A stretch of DNA of 64,000 nt from Callorhinus ursinus. Lineage: Eukaryota; Chordata; Mammalia; Carnivora; Otariidae. The stretch is taken from contig NW_020312775.1 in NCBI RefSeq assembly GCF_003265705.1, positions 1,720,270 to 1,784,269 on the forward strand. The letters are read 5' to 3'. Under the pieces are notes generated by a model. That model saw only the letters and a program-made list of their open reading frames with translations, was not told the DNA's origin and ran no database searches. How positions within the stretch are numbered: the first letter of the stretch is position 1; each line of letters begins with the position of its first letter. Shown here one piece after another: positions 26,294 through 38,501 of the stretch. Position numbers and translations under genes: made by a program.

Positions 26294-26354
26294 CTTAAAA
26301 AATTAAAAATTTAAATTTAAATTAAAAAAATTTAAATTTAAAAATTTTTAAAAA
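26294..26354. repeat. AT-only low-complexity, self-complementary tract
   Basis: About 60 consecutive A/T-only bases made of 'aaattt' and 'tttaaa' units, which are self-complementary. Confidence 0.85.
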
Positions 26355-26381
26355 TGGAACTGTGTCCCTACGTGAAGAAGC

Positions 26382-26510
26382 AGCACAGTGTAGTGGCTAA
26401 ACTTGTTGTCTTTAGACTCTTACAGCCTAGAGTTCAAATCCAGTCTACTACCTCTTTCTCGCTTGGCAAGTTACTTAACCTTTCTGTACCTTAGTTTCCT
26501 AGCACTTAAA
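26382..26510 (-). repeat. MIR SINE
   Basis: 'gcacagtgtagtggctaaac', 'agagttcaaatccagtctac' and 'ggcaagttacttaacctttc' followed by 'tgtaccttagtttcct' are the reverse complement of the MIR 3' half. Confidence 0.85.
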
Positions 26511-28415
26511 GCAAATTCTAGAAGCTTTAAGAGGAGGGCAAATTCTATATTAAAAAAAAACGGACTAGGAGAACTACTTATTTTTTCAGTGCTGTGCGTG
26601 TGTGCGTGTGCGTGTGTGCCGTAAGTGTGAAAGTAGAGACCCAATCTCACTGTCCCCAGTCTCCCCAGCCCAACTGGCTACAATATAAAGAAATATTCTT
26701 CCCATTCATTCAGCCATCCTTTACAATTTTCCATTTAGAAAGTGCCATATAATAGAATCACACATAAAACTGTATTTCATATCTATCCTAATAATAAGAG
26801 TTCACTCTTGACCACATTTGTTAAAATGAATATCAAATAATGATTTTCCACTTACTGTCAAATGTTAGCCAACTTTATATCCACCTCTAGTTATCATCTA
26901 GTAACAGTTGAACATTAATATTTATTACTAGATGTTAGCAATTTTACAGAGCTTTGCTTCAAATGTTTGGTGCCTCACAATCTGTTGGCACAGAAAGTGT
27001 AACAAAGCAAATGACAGGAGAGCAGATTATAATGGAGTCTGATGGTTCATTTTTAAAAGGGAAACCTATTTCCAGAGAGAACATCTGCTCTTAATGCGGA
27101 GTGCAGGGCCATAGCTGGAGCTGCTATACTTTTAGCAGATGGAAGTGGCATGGACTGGAAATTCACAGAGCATGGGAGACTAAAGTTTGTCACCTCACCA
27201 GATTGCTTCCTAGATAGTTCCTTGTCTAGTAGACTTGAACCTGAAAATGCCAAATGAGTGCACATTGTCTTCTGAGTAAAAAGACCTTCCCATGTGTCAA
27301 TTTCAACATTACGCTTTTGTTGAGAAACTCGTGGCTCAGATAGTTACATGTTTCCTTCTACTGTATACATGGGAAGATCACAGTCCATTTGTGGATGTGT
27401 TTGTAAGAACTGAATGATAAAGTCATGGCTATCACATATGGAAAGAACCTATCAAGACAATTAACTTCCCCCTAACCATTGCAGCATTGTTCTCCTAATA
27501 ATCAGTCTGGCCTTTGTCCAGTTTCACTTTAAAGAAAAAGCATTTGCAATGTTCCCTTTCACGTTAAGACTGTTAGCCTCCTGATTGTAATAAGCTTTCT
27601 TTCTTCCCTCTCTTCACCTTTTCTTGGTCAGTGGTTCTCTTAAGATAATGAGATCTATTCTGTGTTAAATTACTCAAAGATCTAAAAGTAAAACCTTGTT
27701 ATAATATGACAGGACTGTGTTAAAAGAATATCATGTGATAGTAACTTTCCATTATGTTAACTCCCTATTGTGCCAAGAAGTGGAAAACCCAGAGCCTTTG
27801 ACAAAACTACTCGTTCTTTAACAGCCTCACTTAAACAAAGGTAGCTGCATCCTAAGGGTTACATTTATTGCAATATATTTGTATTTTGAAAATGACAGTC
27901 AAAATGTGATTTGTAAACTCTTAAACTTTGTGCCAAAGTGTCATTCCTATCTCTACCAGGAAAGGACAATATATTTAATATATTTGACTTAGTACCTATG
28001 GCTGATGGGCTAGTAGACACTAGAAATATGTAGAGGGATAGGTTTAGATAAGGAAGGCTAGTAATTCACTCTCACTTATCAAATGATATTTCATTCAGAG
28101 TTATGAATAAGCCATAATAAACACAGTGCTATGATTTGTAGCTGAGCGTCAATAAAAGAAGATGAATATGAGTGGTGAATAAAATAAGCAATAACTAGAA
28201 GAAGAGTTCCAAAAATTACTGTAAGTAAAAGACTTTTCATCACTTAGCCTTTTGTGTCTCTGGGAAGAAGAGATTTTTTAACTCTAAAGAGATTTTTAAC
28301 TCTTTAATTTTTAAGCAATACAAATTAAAACAAAGGCATTGGCAATAATACTACATACACATTGCACCTTAAATATGTGTAAACCCTCCTGGACCTACAG
28401 AGCACTTATTCAACA
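26511..28415. other. Intergenic sequence, no supported gene
   Basis: A (TGTGCG)-type patch lies at 26592-26620. I recognise no gene or repeat family in the rest, which looks like unique flanking DNA. Confidence 0.5.
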
Positions 28416-28419
28416 GCAC

Positions 28420-28505
28420 TTTATATTATTCAACAAAATCTTAATTAACTACCTACTCTGTGGAAAGAACTGTGCTAGGTGCTATGGAAAGAACAAAAGG
28501 GTATA
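28420..28505 (-). repeat. L2 LINE 3' fragment
   Basis: 'ttaactacctactctgtgga' and 'actgtgctaggtgctatgga' are the reverse complement of the L2 3' end. Confidence 0.65.
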
Positions 28506-28793
28506 TGATTAACTCTTTGACATGTAAAATGACAGTGTTCAGAGCCCTGTCCAATATGCTTTCTTCTCCACATCCTCTTTATATTTTGTATTTTTAACAA
28601 TCCATCCACATGCGGCAGTCTGCAATATCAAGGCAGACTAAAGAGGCTGCTTATCAGCAAGATGATTTCAATCTAAAGAGACAAGTAATGGTGCATAATT
28701 TGTGAAGCGCAAAGGGCATGTTTCAAGGCAATAGCACTTCCACGAATCTAACTCATCCAATAGGACTAAGGACTAGAAGACATCAGAAGTGCA

Positions 28794-28794
<1 letters not shown>

Positions 28795-28826
<32 letters not shown>
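28795..28826. repeat. (TG)n microsatellite
   Basis: About 15 uninterrupted TG units. Cys-Val and Thr-His runs in overlapping open frames are artefacts of it. Confidence 0.95.
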
Positions 28827-28827
<1 letters not shown>

Positions 28828-29349
28828 ACAGATGCATAATAACCAGTTCTCAGATCTGGATTTGAGGGTAAGACAGAATACCATAGTGTTTGCTGTATTT
28901 GTCGGGTGTATATAGTTACATATCCTAGTGCTCCAATCATTTGGATGTTGGACTCTCTTTTCTTCCACTTGGTATATGATCTTTTAGTAATGTGTGGTTG
29001 TTCAAAAATAGGCATAAAGTTTGGAATATTGAAGCATTTTGGCATTTTGCACGTGTATGCCTTAACATTTTTTTAAAATAGAATGTATCAGGTTTCTTCA
29101 AAGGGTTCTTTTCACTCATTTTTGGCATTTCTGATTCTAAGCAAAATAAAAGATCCAACCTGCATTGTATTGGACATACTTTAAAACTGGCCCTGGGATT
29201 TTCCCTCTCTTCTGTAGAATTTTTTTTTTTGGGGGGGGTGAAGCAACGGGAAGTCAATCAACAATGGCTAAGGAAAAACCCACTGGGTAAGAGTAGGAGG
29301 ACAAATCCTAGCTTTCTTATTAGAGGTTAAGAATGGTGGTACTCATCAG

Positions 29350-29553
29350 CAAAAGTCACAGCTAACATTAACAGGTACTTCCTGTGAGGTAGGCTTTGCT
29401 TTAATTACTTTACATGAATTGTCTCACCATAACTCTGTGGTTTTGGTTAGTTGAGGCAACTGAGGCACAGAGATTAAATTAACTTGCCTACCAACTCACA
29501 GTCTTAAGTAGCAAAGCTCGGTGTTATACTCAAGCAGTCTGGCTTCGGAATCC
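29350..29553 (+). repeat. MIR SINE
   Basis: 'cacagctaacattaacaggt', 'actttacatgaattgtctca', 'aactgaggcacagagattaa' and 'caagcagtctggcttcggaa' follow MIR over most of its length. Confidence 0.85.
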
Positions 29554-29690
29554 AAGAGAGGAGCCACTAGTGTCCCACCCCTGGGACAGACCAGAGAGTG
29601 GTGTGGCCTGGCAATTGGCATTAAAAAAAAAATCTCCCTGGGGATTCTGATGAGCTTCCAGGGTTTAGAAGTTCTGTTTGAAAGCAAGCT

Positions 29691-30093
29691 GATCTTACTT
29701 CTTATTTTTCTAGGTTTTTTTTTTTATTATATTATGTTAGTCACCATACAATATAGCATTAGTTTTTGATGTAGTGTTCCACGATTCATTGTTTTCGTAT
29801 AACACCCAGTTGCTCCATGCAGTACATGCCCTCCTTAATACCCATCACTGGGCTAACCCATCCCCTGATCCCCCTCCCCTTTAAAACACTCAGTTTGTTT
29901 CTCAGAGTCCATAGTCTGTCATGGTTCATCTCTCCCTCCGATTTCCCCCCCTTCATTTTTCCCTTCCTTCTCCTAATGTCCTCCATGCTATTCCTTATGT
30001 GCCACAAATAAGTGAAACCATATGATAATTGACTTTCTCTGCTTGACTTATTTTACTTAGTATAATCTCCTCCAGTCCCAGATCTTACTTCTT
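29691..30093 (-). mobile_element. 5'-truncated LINE-1 3' end, antisense, 13-bp target-site duplication
   Basis: The carnivore LINE-1 3' UTR and last part of ORF2 in reverse orientation occupy 29704-30080, beginning with a T run (the A-tail). GATCTTACTTCTT flanks it exactly at 29691-29703 and 30081-30093. It is another short, dead copy, in the same orientation as the one at 7.1 kb. Confidence 0.93.
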
Positions 30094-31130
30094 TGAAAAA
30101 GAGCCAGTGCCCAGGTCTGAGAAGAAAAGGGAGGCAGACAGTAGGGATGCTCACAAGCCATCGGATGATAAATACCCACCATATGGTCAAAATGATTCCC
30201 ACTGCCTCCCAGTGAGGGAAGCAGACACTTTGCATATGAAATGCACTGTTTATTTTCTTGTGCAGTGGTTTCAGTTAAAATTAAGTGTTTCACACCAGAC
30301 AAGGAATTAATAACAAATGTTCTCCTCCCTCAGTGGTGCAGTAACAAATAGGTAGTAATTTGAAGGCTGGAAAGAAAATTATTACTCCCAAAGATGCAAT
30401 AAATATACGATATGTTTAGAGAGTCCTTTGATGAAATGAACACTGAAGGTGCTGCTGGCAGTACTTCTGCTTAAGAAAAAAAAAGTATAGTAAAAAAAAA
30501 AGCAGCATTTAAAAATGCTGTCTGATCTGTCAACATTTTGTTAACATGTAATACCTTAAGGACACAACTTAGAATCTTCAGTGAAGCAAAAACTCATTCT
30601 TTCTTCATATCACAGAAGAGGAAACTAGAAAGTAGAACAGCCAGGCATAAAATTTTGCTGTTTAAAAGCAACTTAGCAAGATAGGCTGCTTCTGCCTCTT
30701 TTCTTTCTTTGCTTGGTCTCTGAAAAGGGCAATGGCTAAATGTTATGATTTTCTTCAGCGAGGTACCCTAATGCCTGCCTGCCCCCAAGACCCATTTCCG
30801 TTTTATCATCTTAGCATTTACAGTATTCTGAGAGATCTGCTATTTTTCCTGTCTCTGCTAGGCTCCCTGTTTCAAGGACTCCAAGGAAATCAGTCTGTAT
30901 ATTCAATTGACTCTGGTCCTGATCTAAAGCATTAGCAGAAGCAAGAAAGGGTAGTCCAAGGCCAGGACTAGCTGCTTCTGCTAGTGTCCAGTCCCTGGGG
31001 AGAGTCCAGGTTTGGGTCTCTTCAAAGGGCTTTGTCTGCTTAATGCTTGCCCCAACCAGCCTTTCTCTTGCTGGATCCTATAGGCAGGACACCACAGTGG
31101 AAGGCTGCAGCACCCCATATTGGAATTGGG
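30094..31130. other. Intergenic sequence, no supported gene
   Basis: I see no gene or named repeat here. Two short A runs lie at 30475-30500. Confidence 0.5.
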
Positions 31131-31139
31131 CTTTCACCT

Positions 31140-31340
31140 TACATTTAAGAAATTTTTTGAAATACATATAAAAACTCACAAGAAGTTGCAAAAATGAGCA
31201 GGGAGGTTCATGCACTCTTCACCCCTCGTTCTCCAGTGTTATCATCTTGCAAAGCTATAGGTATAGTATTAAAACCATGGAATTGACATTTGTATGATCC
31301 ACAGAGCTTATTCAGATTTCACAAGTTATAGTCACACCCT
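31140..31340 (+). repeat. Old LINE-1 (L1M) 3' UTR fragment
   Basis: 'aaaaactcacaagaagttgc', 'catgcactcttcacccctcg' and 'gcttattcagatttcacaag' follow the 3' UTR of ancient L1M-type elements. Confidence 0.65.
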
Positions 31341-31342
31341 TT

Positions 31343-31346
31343 TGTG

Positions 31347-31386
<40 letters not shown>
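31343..31386. repeat. (TG)n microsatellite
   Basis: Over 40 bases of TG with two early GA interruptions, directly after the L1M fragment. Confidence 0.95.
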
Positions 31387-31387
<1 letters not shown>

Positions 31388-34300
31388 TTTTATGTAATTT
31401 TATCATGTGTATCTGTCTTGATTGCTGTAGCTCTGTAGTAGGCCTTAATAGTAGGAAGAGTGATTTCTTTCTCACTTTTTAAAGAAAAAAAAAACTTTAT
31501 TTTTTCCTCCTTTTTCTCATTCCATTCCAGAGTGACTCATCAGCAAATTTTCCTACCCCCAAGTTGGCTATGGCTAAGAGTTCATGCTATCTAGTCTGAA
31601 TGGAGCTAGTGCATTCTGGAAGTGGACAGAGAAACCAATTTCCTCAGGAGGACTTCCAGGTACACAGCTTAGATTTTCCTTGGGGAAGAGAATGAGAAAA
31701 TTGGAAGATATATTTGGTTTGCTTTACTACTAACTCTTTAGAAATGCACTCCCAAACATCTCAGCCCAGATGTATCACCTAGAAGAGTTGTCTGATTATT
31801 GCCTCTGTACTTCTTTTCCATTATGGGGAAACTGAAAAACACAGGGGTTAAACCATTGGCTTAATTGAAAAAATAAATCAGAGCAAAACAAAACACCTTT
31901 AACTTTCTAATATAGTCAAGTGAAAATTTGAGGAAAAATTATATCCTGGTGATGTGGTATAATTTGGGGTCTACACCAAGGTGTCCTTAATTTTCAATGT
32001 TTCTCCCCAGCTGCTGACTACTGATATACTACTTCATCCCTTTAGCATAAGCTTTTAAGTCCTATAACATGCAGGTATTCATGGGAGGCCTGATGCTTTC
32101 GACACTTTTTGATAATTTACATCTTAATATGAGTCTGTGTATTTCATCACTTCTTGAGACTAGATTTTTGTGGGGTAAAGCCTGTAATGATGCTGAGTAC
32201 TGGAAGTTTGAGAAAGCTAGAGAAGGGCCCAGAATGGAGGGGTCGATAGCTCTGAGGAAAAACTTTGTTCTGATTATAGTATTTTCTGAAGCAAATTTTG
32301 CCTTAGTCTCTCAGATTTCTGACCCAACTGTGGAAATCATCCTTCTCTTTTACTTAGATGGTCATCATTATAAAAACAAAACAAAAACAAAAACAAAAAC
32401 AAAACCCAGCTCTGTCTTTGTTCTTCCTATTCTCTATGTTCTATTGATCATTTGGTTATTCTCAGATTGTTTGAGGAAGTTTGAAATGGGACACTTGGAA
32501 GACTGCCATATATGTGAAAGGAAAGACCCCACTTAATACATCCAAACCAGTTGAATTCTATTTTAACTCAATTTAATTATATGTGATTCAGTTCAATTCA
32601 ATTCAATTCAACATTTATTGCATGTTAAGCAAATGCTAGGTACTGAGCTCTGGTGATGAATGTGTGTGTTAAGCCAATACAGAATCATTTCTGCGACATG
32701 ATATTGATACCCAAGCCAGTCACTCACTTTCACCAGGACACAAAGTGGCATTTTTTAAAAATAAAGACAAAAGGCAGCTAGGTTATGAACTGAAGATGAA
32801 AAAGGGATTTCTGAATGGAACTCACATCTCTGATTCAAACTGAGACATGCTCCCTGGAGTATGAATCCGTAATTTCCTGGCTTTACCTGGTCTGACCTGT
32901 CAGCAGTGGATCAGAGGGCTGCTGAAAGGAAGAGTAGGCTGAGATATAATAGTCAGACCAAGATAGTATGATAATGGCACATTCAACCTCAGAGCAAGCA
33001 TCTATTATTGGGATTTATTCCTGAAAATGGCTATGGGTTGATGCCTCCATTACAAGCCTTATACTCTTGATTTCAGTGAGCTGCATAACAGGATTCACAT
33101 TATGTTTTAAAAGAGATATAAGTTTGTGCTGACTTTATGTCAAGCTGGGTAAGTGCAAATGGTTTTGAACCTTAAAACACCTTCAGTTGCTCCTCCTGTC
33201 ATGTTGATCTATTGTGCTTCCTGGCTAACACAACAGTGGCCTTGCTTCAGAAAATGATGCTAGCTAGTTCTTGGATCCAATTAAACTTTGGAAGCTGAGA
33301 AGGGAATCTGGATCAAGCAGAAGTGAATTTCTACATCATATACCAAACAGCTTCAAGTTATTTCTCAGGCTGATTCTCAGAAGTGAATCCCCACCCCCCA
33401 CCATATAGAGACTTTTCAGGCAAAGTCATCTCCTTCATGCAGGAAAGTCATGTAGCTGAGCCTGGATGAATAGCCTCTGTGACAATCCTGGTTAGTAGGC
33501 ATCTGAAACTTCTTAGGGAACTGCAAGGTATTTCTCATGTTATGCAGGCAGAACTGGTGTTCTGTGGTGTGTCTGGAAGTGTCCAGGTCCCTTTCCTGGC
33601 CCTCAAAGCACAGGCTATCACCTGAGAGAATCACTCATGGGGAAGCGGCACATCTTCCTCCCACCCCTAACTCTCCTGACATACAGTGGTGAGCTAGTAA
33701 GGTCAGCCTCTCACAATTTGGGACATGCCACTGACAACTGCATGAGTGTGAGGGAGGTGAGGGGAGAGACAGGCGTGAGAAATATGTCAGATCTTAATGT
33801 ACAAAGACTTACAGCATGTCCTGCACTCCTTGTAAATTGAGAGGCCTTTTAGTGGTAAGGAAAGTTAAAAGAAGGCATGATGACTGACTTAACTGCCTAT
33901 TAAGCAAGATTTTCTAAGTTGAGGTTTCCAAAGCAGGCCCTTCTTGCTTGTTCTTTAATAAGCTGTTTATAGGTAACATTTATGAATTGAAGAGGCAGTG
34001 GTAAAATACTTTACTTCTTGCCCACCTCAGATGTAGCTCAGTCAGTAACTGGAATGTTTGGGGGATAGGGGGCTGATGTGGGGGCAGGAAACACTCTGGG
34101 AAGTAGAACGTCTGGCCAACTATTTGTAAAATCAAATCAAATTACTTAGGAGCCATCTTGAACTTTTGAGCCTTTTCCAGGTCATTGTTTTTGCCTCCTC
34201 TTCACTTCTGGGGATTGCTTCCAGGGTAGGAATAAGGGAAGTGTGAATCAGTAAGATCTGTAACATGTCAGCATCACTGGTCAAAAGGTTCAGTGAGGAC
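31387..34300. other. Intergenic sequence, no supported gene
   Basis: Largely unique. It contains an AAAAC-unit repeat at about 32370-32404 and an ATTCA-unit repeat running into an L2-like end at about 32585-32665. The 155-codon open frame at 32069-32536 crosses the AAAAC repeat and shows no family features, so I do not call it. Confidence 0.5.
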
Positions 34301-34573
34301 ATACAAAAAATGTTTAGCTTTCTTGGTAATCAAAGAAATGAAAGTTAAAACATTAAGAATTTCCCCCCCATTAAAATAGTAAAGGAGGGGAAGGGAAATA
34401 ATAGAGCTGAAAAAGGTATGATGAAATAGAAACACTCAGATTGTGCTGGTGGTTGTAGAAGTTGATACAGCTCTTTTGGATGATAATTTGACAGAGTTTA
34501 TACTTTTTGATGTAATAATTTAACTTTTGGGAATCTATATAACTTGAGTGATATTAATTAGGTGAAGTTTTAA

Positions 34574-34859
34574 GCACAGATATGCTCATTTTTACTTTAT
34601 TTTAGCCAAGTGGAAGACACAACAAAAGTGTATGGAAGTGTGAGAATATAATTAAGTACATTGTGGCATATCCACAATAACTGCACTAGGCAGCCATTTA
34701 AAAATGTGCTCATAGGGCACAGATATGCTCATTGTTATTTATTTTAGCCAAATGGAGGACAAAACCAAAGTGTATGAGAGTGTGGGAATATATTTAAGTA
34801 CATTGTGGCATATCCACAATGACTGCACTAGGCAGTCATTTAAAAATGTGTTTACAGGG
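34574..34859. repeat. Tandem duplication, two 143-bp copies
   Basis: GCACAGATATGCTCAT starts at 34574 and again at 34717, and the following sequence stays alike through 'ttgtggcatatccacaat' and 'gcactaggcag'. The copies now differ at scattered sites, so the event is old. A SINE sits directly at the end of the second copy. Confidence 0.9.
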
Positions 34860-35041
34860 CACCTGGGTGTCTCAGTCAGTTAGGTGACCAGCTCTTGATT
34901 TCGGCTCAGGTCATGCATGGTCTCAGGGTTGTGAGATCAATCCCCACACTGGGCTCTGCACTGGGCGTGGAGCCTGCTCAAGATTCTCTCTCTCCCTCTG
35001 CCCCCTTCCCCCATCATTCTCTCTAAAAAAATGTGCTTACA
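34842..35041 (+). mobile_element. Can-SINE with 15-bp target-site duplication
   Basis: The SINE body is at 34857-35026 (head GGCACCTGGGTGTCTCAGTC, CT-rich tail, short A run). AAAAATGTGTTTACA (34842-34856) and AAAAATGTGCTTACA (35027-35041) flank it with one difference. It is moderately diverged. Confidence 0.9.
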
Positions 35042-35556
35042 AAGAACTTTTAATAACATGGGAAAATATTTGTTATAATATTAACTGGATAAAAAAGAGT
35101 GCAAACCTTCATATAGAGAATAAACACAACCATATTCAAAATATGTATATAAATGCACAGTAGAAAGGATGGAAGGAAATGCAGCTGATTGCTAACAATA
35201 GTTGAATTTGGGTGGTGGAGCTATGCACTGATTTTTCCTGATTTTTATTTCTAGTTTTGCATTTTTTCAAATTCTCTACAATGAACATGCACTATTGTTA
35301 TAATTGGGAAAGAATCTTATTCAAAAAAAATTCAATGGGTGTCTGGGTGGGAATTGAAAATATTGACAAAGATAAATTTGGGAGATTATCCAAGAATTCT
35401 ATTTAGCTATGTTCTTTCTATTTTTGTTTACCTTAGAGAGTTGAAAAGTAGTTATATTTAAGTCTCAGGCTATGTAGCCCTGCACAGCTAATTTTACACA
35501 TTCTTCTGATTCTGTAAATGACTTTGTCCTAGGTTTTATATGGGAGAAAAGAAAAA

Positions 35557-35785
35557 TACAGTTAGCTATCTTTTATTGAATGCTTACTATGTACTGGGCA
35601 TTAGGTTAAGCTCTTGGCATTTATTATTTCATTTAATCTTCACAAAAACTCTATGAGGTAGGTTATGTTATTATTGTAATACCAATTTTACAGAAATGAA
35701 AACTAAGGCTTAGAGAGATTAAATAACAATCTAAAACACACAAATAGTAAACAGTAGACTAAAAATTCAAACCCATATCTCAATT
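35557..35785 (+). repeat. MIR SINE
   Basis: 'ttttattgaatgcttactat', 'catttaatcttcacaaaaac', 'actctatgaggtaggttatg' and 'ctaaggcttagagagattaa' give a nearly complete MIR. Confidence 0.9.
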
Positions 35786-35852
35786 ATTATATTTGACATA
35801 CTTCTTGCTTTCAGTAAGTGGGTAGACAATAACTACATAAAATTTTTCCAGT

Positions 35853-36072
35853 TGGGGCACCTGGGTGGCACTGTCAGTTAAGCATTTGACTCAGTTTTGG
35901 CTCAGGTCGTGATCTCAGGGTCATGAGATTGAGCCCCACATTGGGCTCCATGCTCAGCATGGAGTCTGCTTGAGACTCTCTCTCCCTCTCTCTCTGCCCC
36001 TCCTCCCAGCATGTTCTCTCTCTCTCTCTCTCAAATAAATAAATGAATAAATAAATAAATAAATAAATCTTG
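35853..36072 (+). mobile_element. Can-SINE, first of tandem pair
   Basis: Head GGGGCACCTGGGTGGCACTG, then a tRNA-related region, a long CT stretch and an (AAAT)n tail at 36033-36070. It is diverged, so not recent. A second SINE inserted right after its tail. Confidence 0.9.
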
Positions 36073-36286
36073 AAAAAAATGTTTCAGGGGTGCATGGGTG
36101 GCTCAGTTGGTTAAGCATCTGACTCTTGATTTTGGCTAAGATCATGATCTTGGCATTGTGGGATTGAGCCCAGCCTAGGGCTCCATGTTCAGTGCAGAGT
36201 CTCCTTGAGATTCTCCCTCCTTCTGCCCCTCCTCCCCCTCGCTCTCTCAAAATAAATAGATAAAACTTCTAAAAAAAAGTTTCAGG
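36073..36286 (+). mobile_element. Can-SINE, second of tandem pair
   Basis: The SINE body at 36088-36270 has the head GGGTGCATGGGTGGCTCAGT. AAAAAAATGTTTCAG before it and AAAAAAAAGTTTCAG after it are near-identical duplications. The left copy sits at the junction with the tail of the previous SINE, so this one landed in that tail. The antisense open frame at 35954-36250 is an artefact of the pair. Confidence 0.9.
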
Positions 36287-37425
36287 TTGAATACTTTTGC
36301 CTGAAAGTATCAGAAAATTCTACTCACAGTTTAAGCTACAAGGCCACTATATTTTTACTTAAAGTCAAGCCTGGAAAAGTAGATTATTCCTGGGGTATTT
36401 CAGCAGCTATATGATTCCTGGGGCCTGGGTAGCCAACCCTGGATTCTTTTGGTCTCTTCTCAGAGTTTCAAGATGGCTGCAGAAGTATTAATGCATCATG
36501 TGAACGTCATGTCTTCACAGGTAAGTGTTCTAGATAGGGAGAAATGGGATGGGCTCTATTTTTGCAGCTTTTTTTTTACTATGGAGAAAAATCTTTCACA
36601 AAAACCTCTACATCAAATTCCTTTGGAAGACAACTCTCTTTTGGGAGGCAATTCTCCAATGGTCACTTGCATTTCAGCATGTCTTATGAGCAGAGACCAT
36701 GACTGCCTTTGTTTTGGACTATTTTTTCAAGGATATTTGTGTAGTAGATAGCCTTGGAAGATAGAGATAATGTCTTCTTCCAGGGCAAAGAGCAGGTCTG
36801 ATTACTGCCTACTATAAAAGATTTGTGCTTCTTAAACTCAGGATTCCTTTCCTATAACCTAATGTACTGAGTGCACAGTTGTCATGTGGCTCTCTTTGTA
36901 TCAATCTGTGGGAACTGGGGATGGGAGAACAGGCTGAAGAAAATGCTGATACTCTGGTTACTAATGCTGTTGTGAGTGAACAAGTCTTGTCTCTGGCTCA
37001 AGATTTGTGTGTCCTTTGCCAGCATCCATAACACTGTGGCAGGTTAATCTGTTAGCTAGTAAGTAGGGTAAAATCTCAGACCCTTCACAGTTTTTGACAG
37101 TCTCATTGGTTAGAATATTTTTCATATGGCCACCCCCAGCTGTGAGGAAAACAAAGATAGAGGTTGTATGGCAAAGAAAAATGGAATAATCATATTTGGC
37201 TTAGATAAATTAGAATTCATTCCCTGGGGCTTGACACATTGCTCCTCCAACCAAGGTTTCTTTTGGCAGGAAGTGGTGAAATGGTTACTGGGTAGGCAAC
37301 CAACAGTGTTTGCCATAAAAAAATGACTATCATAAAGGGATAATGTGACATGTACTTTAAGGCAATGAAACTGAAGACTGTAGCTGCAAAAGAAAAAAAA
37401 AGATATTTTGTTTGAGAACTGGGAT
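36287..37425. other. Intergenic sequence, no supported gene
   Basis: Unique-looking sequence. Open frames at 36449-36751 and 37122-37481 have no recognisable family. Confidence 0.5.
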
Positions 37426-37429
37426 TTAG

Positions 37430-37590
37430 AGAAGTCTTCATAAAGGAGGTAATAATTTATATGTCCCATGAAAGATAGCATTTTTATAGACTATGATGAA
37501 AATGGCCAGGCTGATAAGAAGATGTTCCAGGCAAAGGAATAGCATCAGTCAAGATGTAGTGTGAAGAAAACACATGGCATATTCAGGGAG
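37430..37590 (-). repeat. L2-like LINE fragment
   Basis: 'cataaaggaggtaataattt' and 'gatgttccaggcaaaggaat' resemble the reverse complement of the L2 interior ('attccaggcagaggg' type). The copy is diverged. Confidence 0.5.
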
Positions 37591-37842
37591 AAGTAGAGAT
37601 GAGTTAATTCGTACCCTAAAATCCATCTTTCTAAGTATTTTACAGAGTAAAGATGGAATACTGTGGTTTATAATGAACTCTGTGAATTTGGAAAAATCAT
37701 TTAGTCATTGTGTCTCAGTGGTGTCACATGCAAGATGAGACTTTTTTAATTTGCAGAGTCATGGCAAATAATACAGATAGTGGCTCTGAAATTACATGGA
37801 GGCAAATGGCCAAAAAGATATCATTACTATAGTTTATGCAAT

Positions 37843-38060
37843 TAAAAGGGCAAATCAGGGTTGCCTGGGTGGTTTGGTTAGGTGTCTGCCTTTGGCTCAG
37901 GTCATGATCCCAGAGTCCTGGAATTGAGCACCCCAATCGGCCTGCCTGCTCAGCAGGGAGTCTGCTTTCCCTCTGCCCCTTCCCCCTCCTCATGCTCTCT
38001 CTCACTTTCTTTCTTCCAAATAAATAAAATAAATCAAATAAAAATAAAAGGGCAAATCAG
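37843..38060 (+). mobile_element. Can-SINE with perfect 16-bp target-site duplication
   Basis: The SINE body is at 37859-38044 with an (AATAA)n-type tail. TAAAAGGGCAAATCAG occurs exactly at 37843-37858 and 38045-38060. Open frames over it on both strands are repeat-derived. Confidence 0.93.
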
Positions 38061-38501
38061 TTGAGAACTATCATTAAATAGCTTATCCTCTAGAAGTTCC
38101 CATCCTGCAGAGAGCAGCAAGATACATGTGAGGAACCAGAAGCCTGGCTTTGAAACCTAATTTACTCCCTCTTGATTTATTTTCCTCATTTATAGAACAA
38201 GGGCTATGAATTAGGGATTTTCAGTCTGATATTTTATATATTTCTAGATCAGTATAATTACCCCCAGTCATATACAAAGATTACCCCCCCATCTCCTACT
38301 TAGCACACATACATATCACTTGCTGGCAGTATGATGCATAGACATACTAAGACATGAACTTTGATCTTACTAAATATTTTTGTGTCATACTCATGTTGAA
38401 GCTCTGCCTCCCTTGTGGAGTTTATTTTTAGTTTACCCCTTGTATATATCAAATCATTCTGTAGTAGGTGAGGTCAAGATGGGACTAGGAAATGAAAGAC
38501 T

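Larger units (their letters stand above)
34305..35330 (+). mobile_element. Old LINE-1 (L1M/HAL1-like) 3' part
   Basis: Pieces of an ancient LINE-1 ORF2 end and 3' UTR run through here: 'ggtaatcaaagaaatgaaag', 'ttgtggcatatccacaataa', 'cttttaataacatgggaaaa', and the typical 'caaattctctacaatgaaca' near the end. The body is altered by a 143-bp tandem duplication and by a SINE at 34857. No reading frame survives. Confidence 0.7.

Noticed and set aside
28795..28826. Cys-Val or Thr-His repeat protein
   Set aside because: These frames only translate a TG microsatellite.
32069..32536. 155-codon open frame
   Set aside because: It runs through an AAAAC simple repeat, lacks any recognisable domain and has the composition of chance AT-rich frames.
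34574..34859. CRISPR-like direct repeats
   Set aside because: There are only two long, adjacent copies with no spacers in a mammalian LINE-1; this is a tandem duplication.
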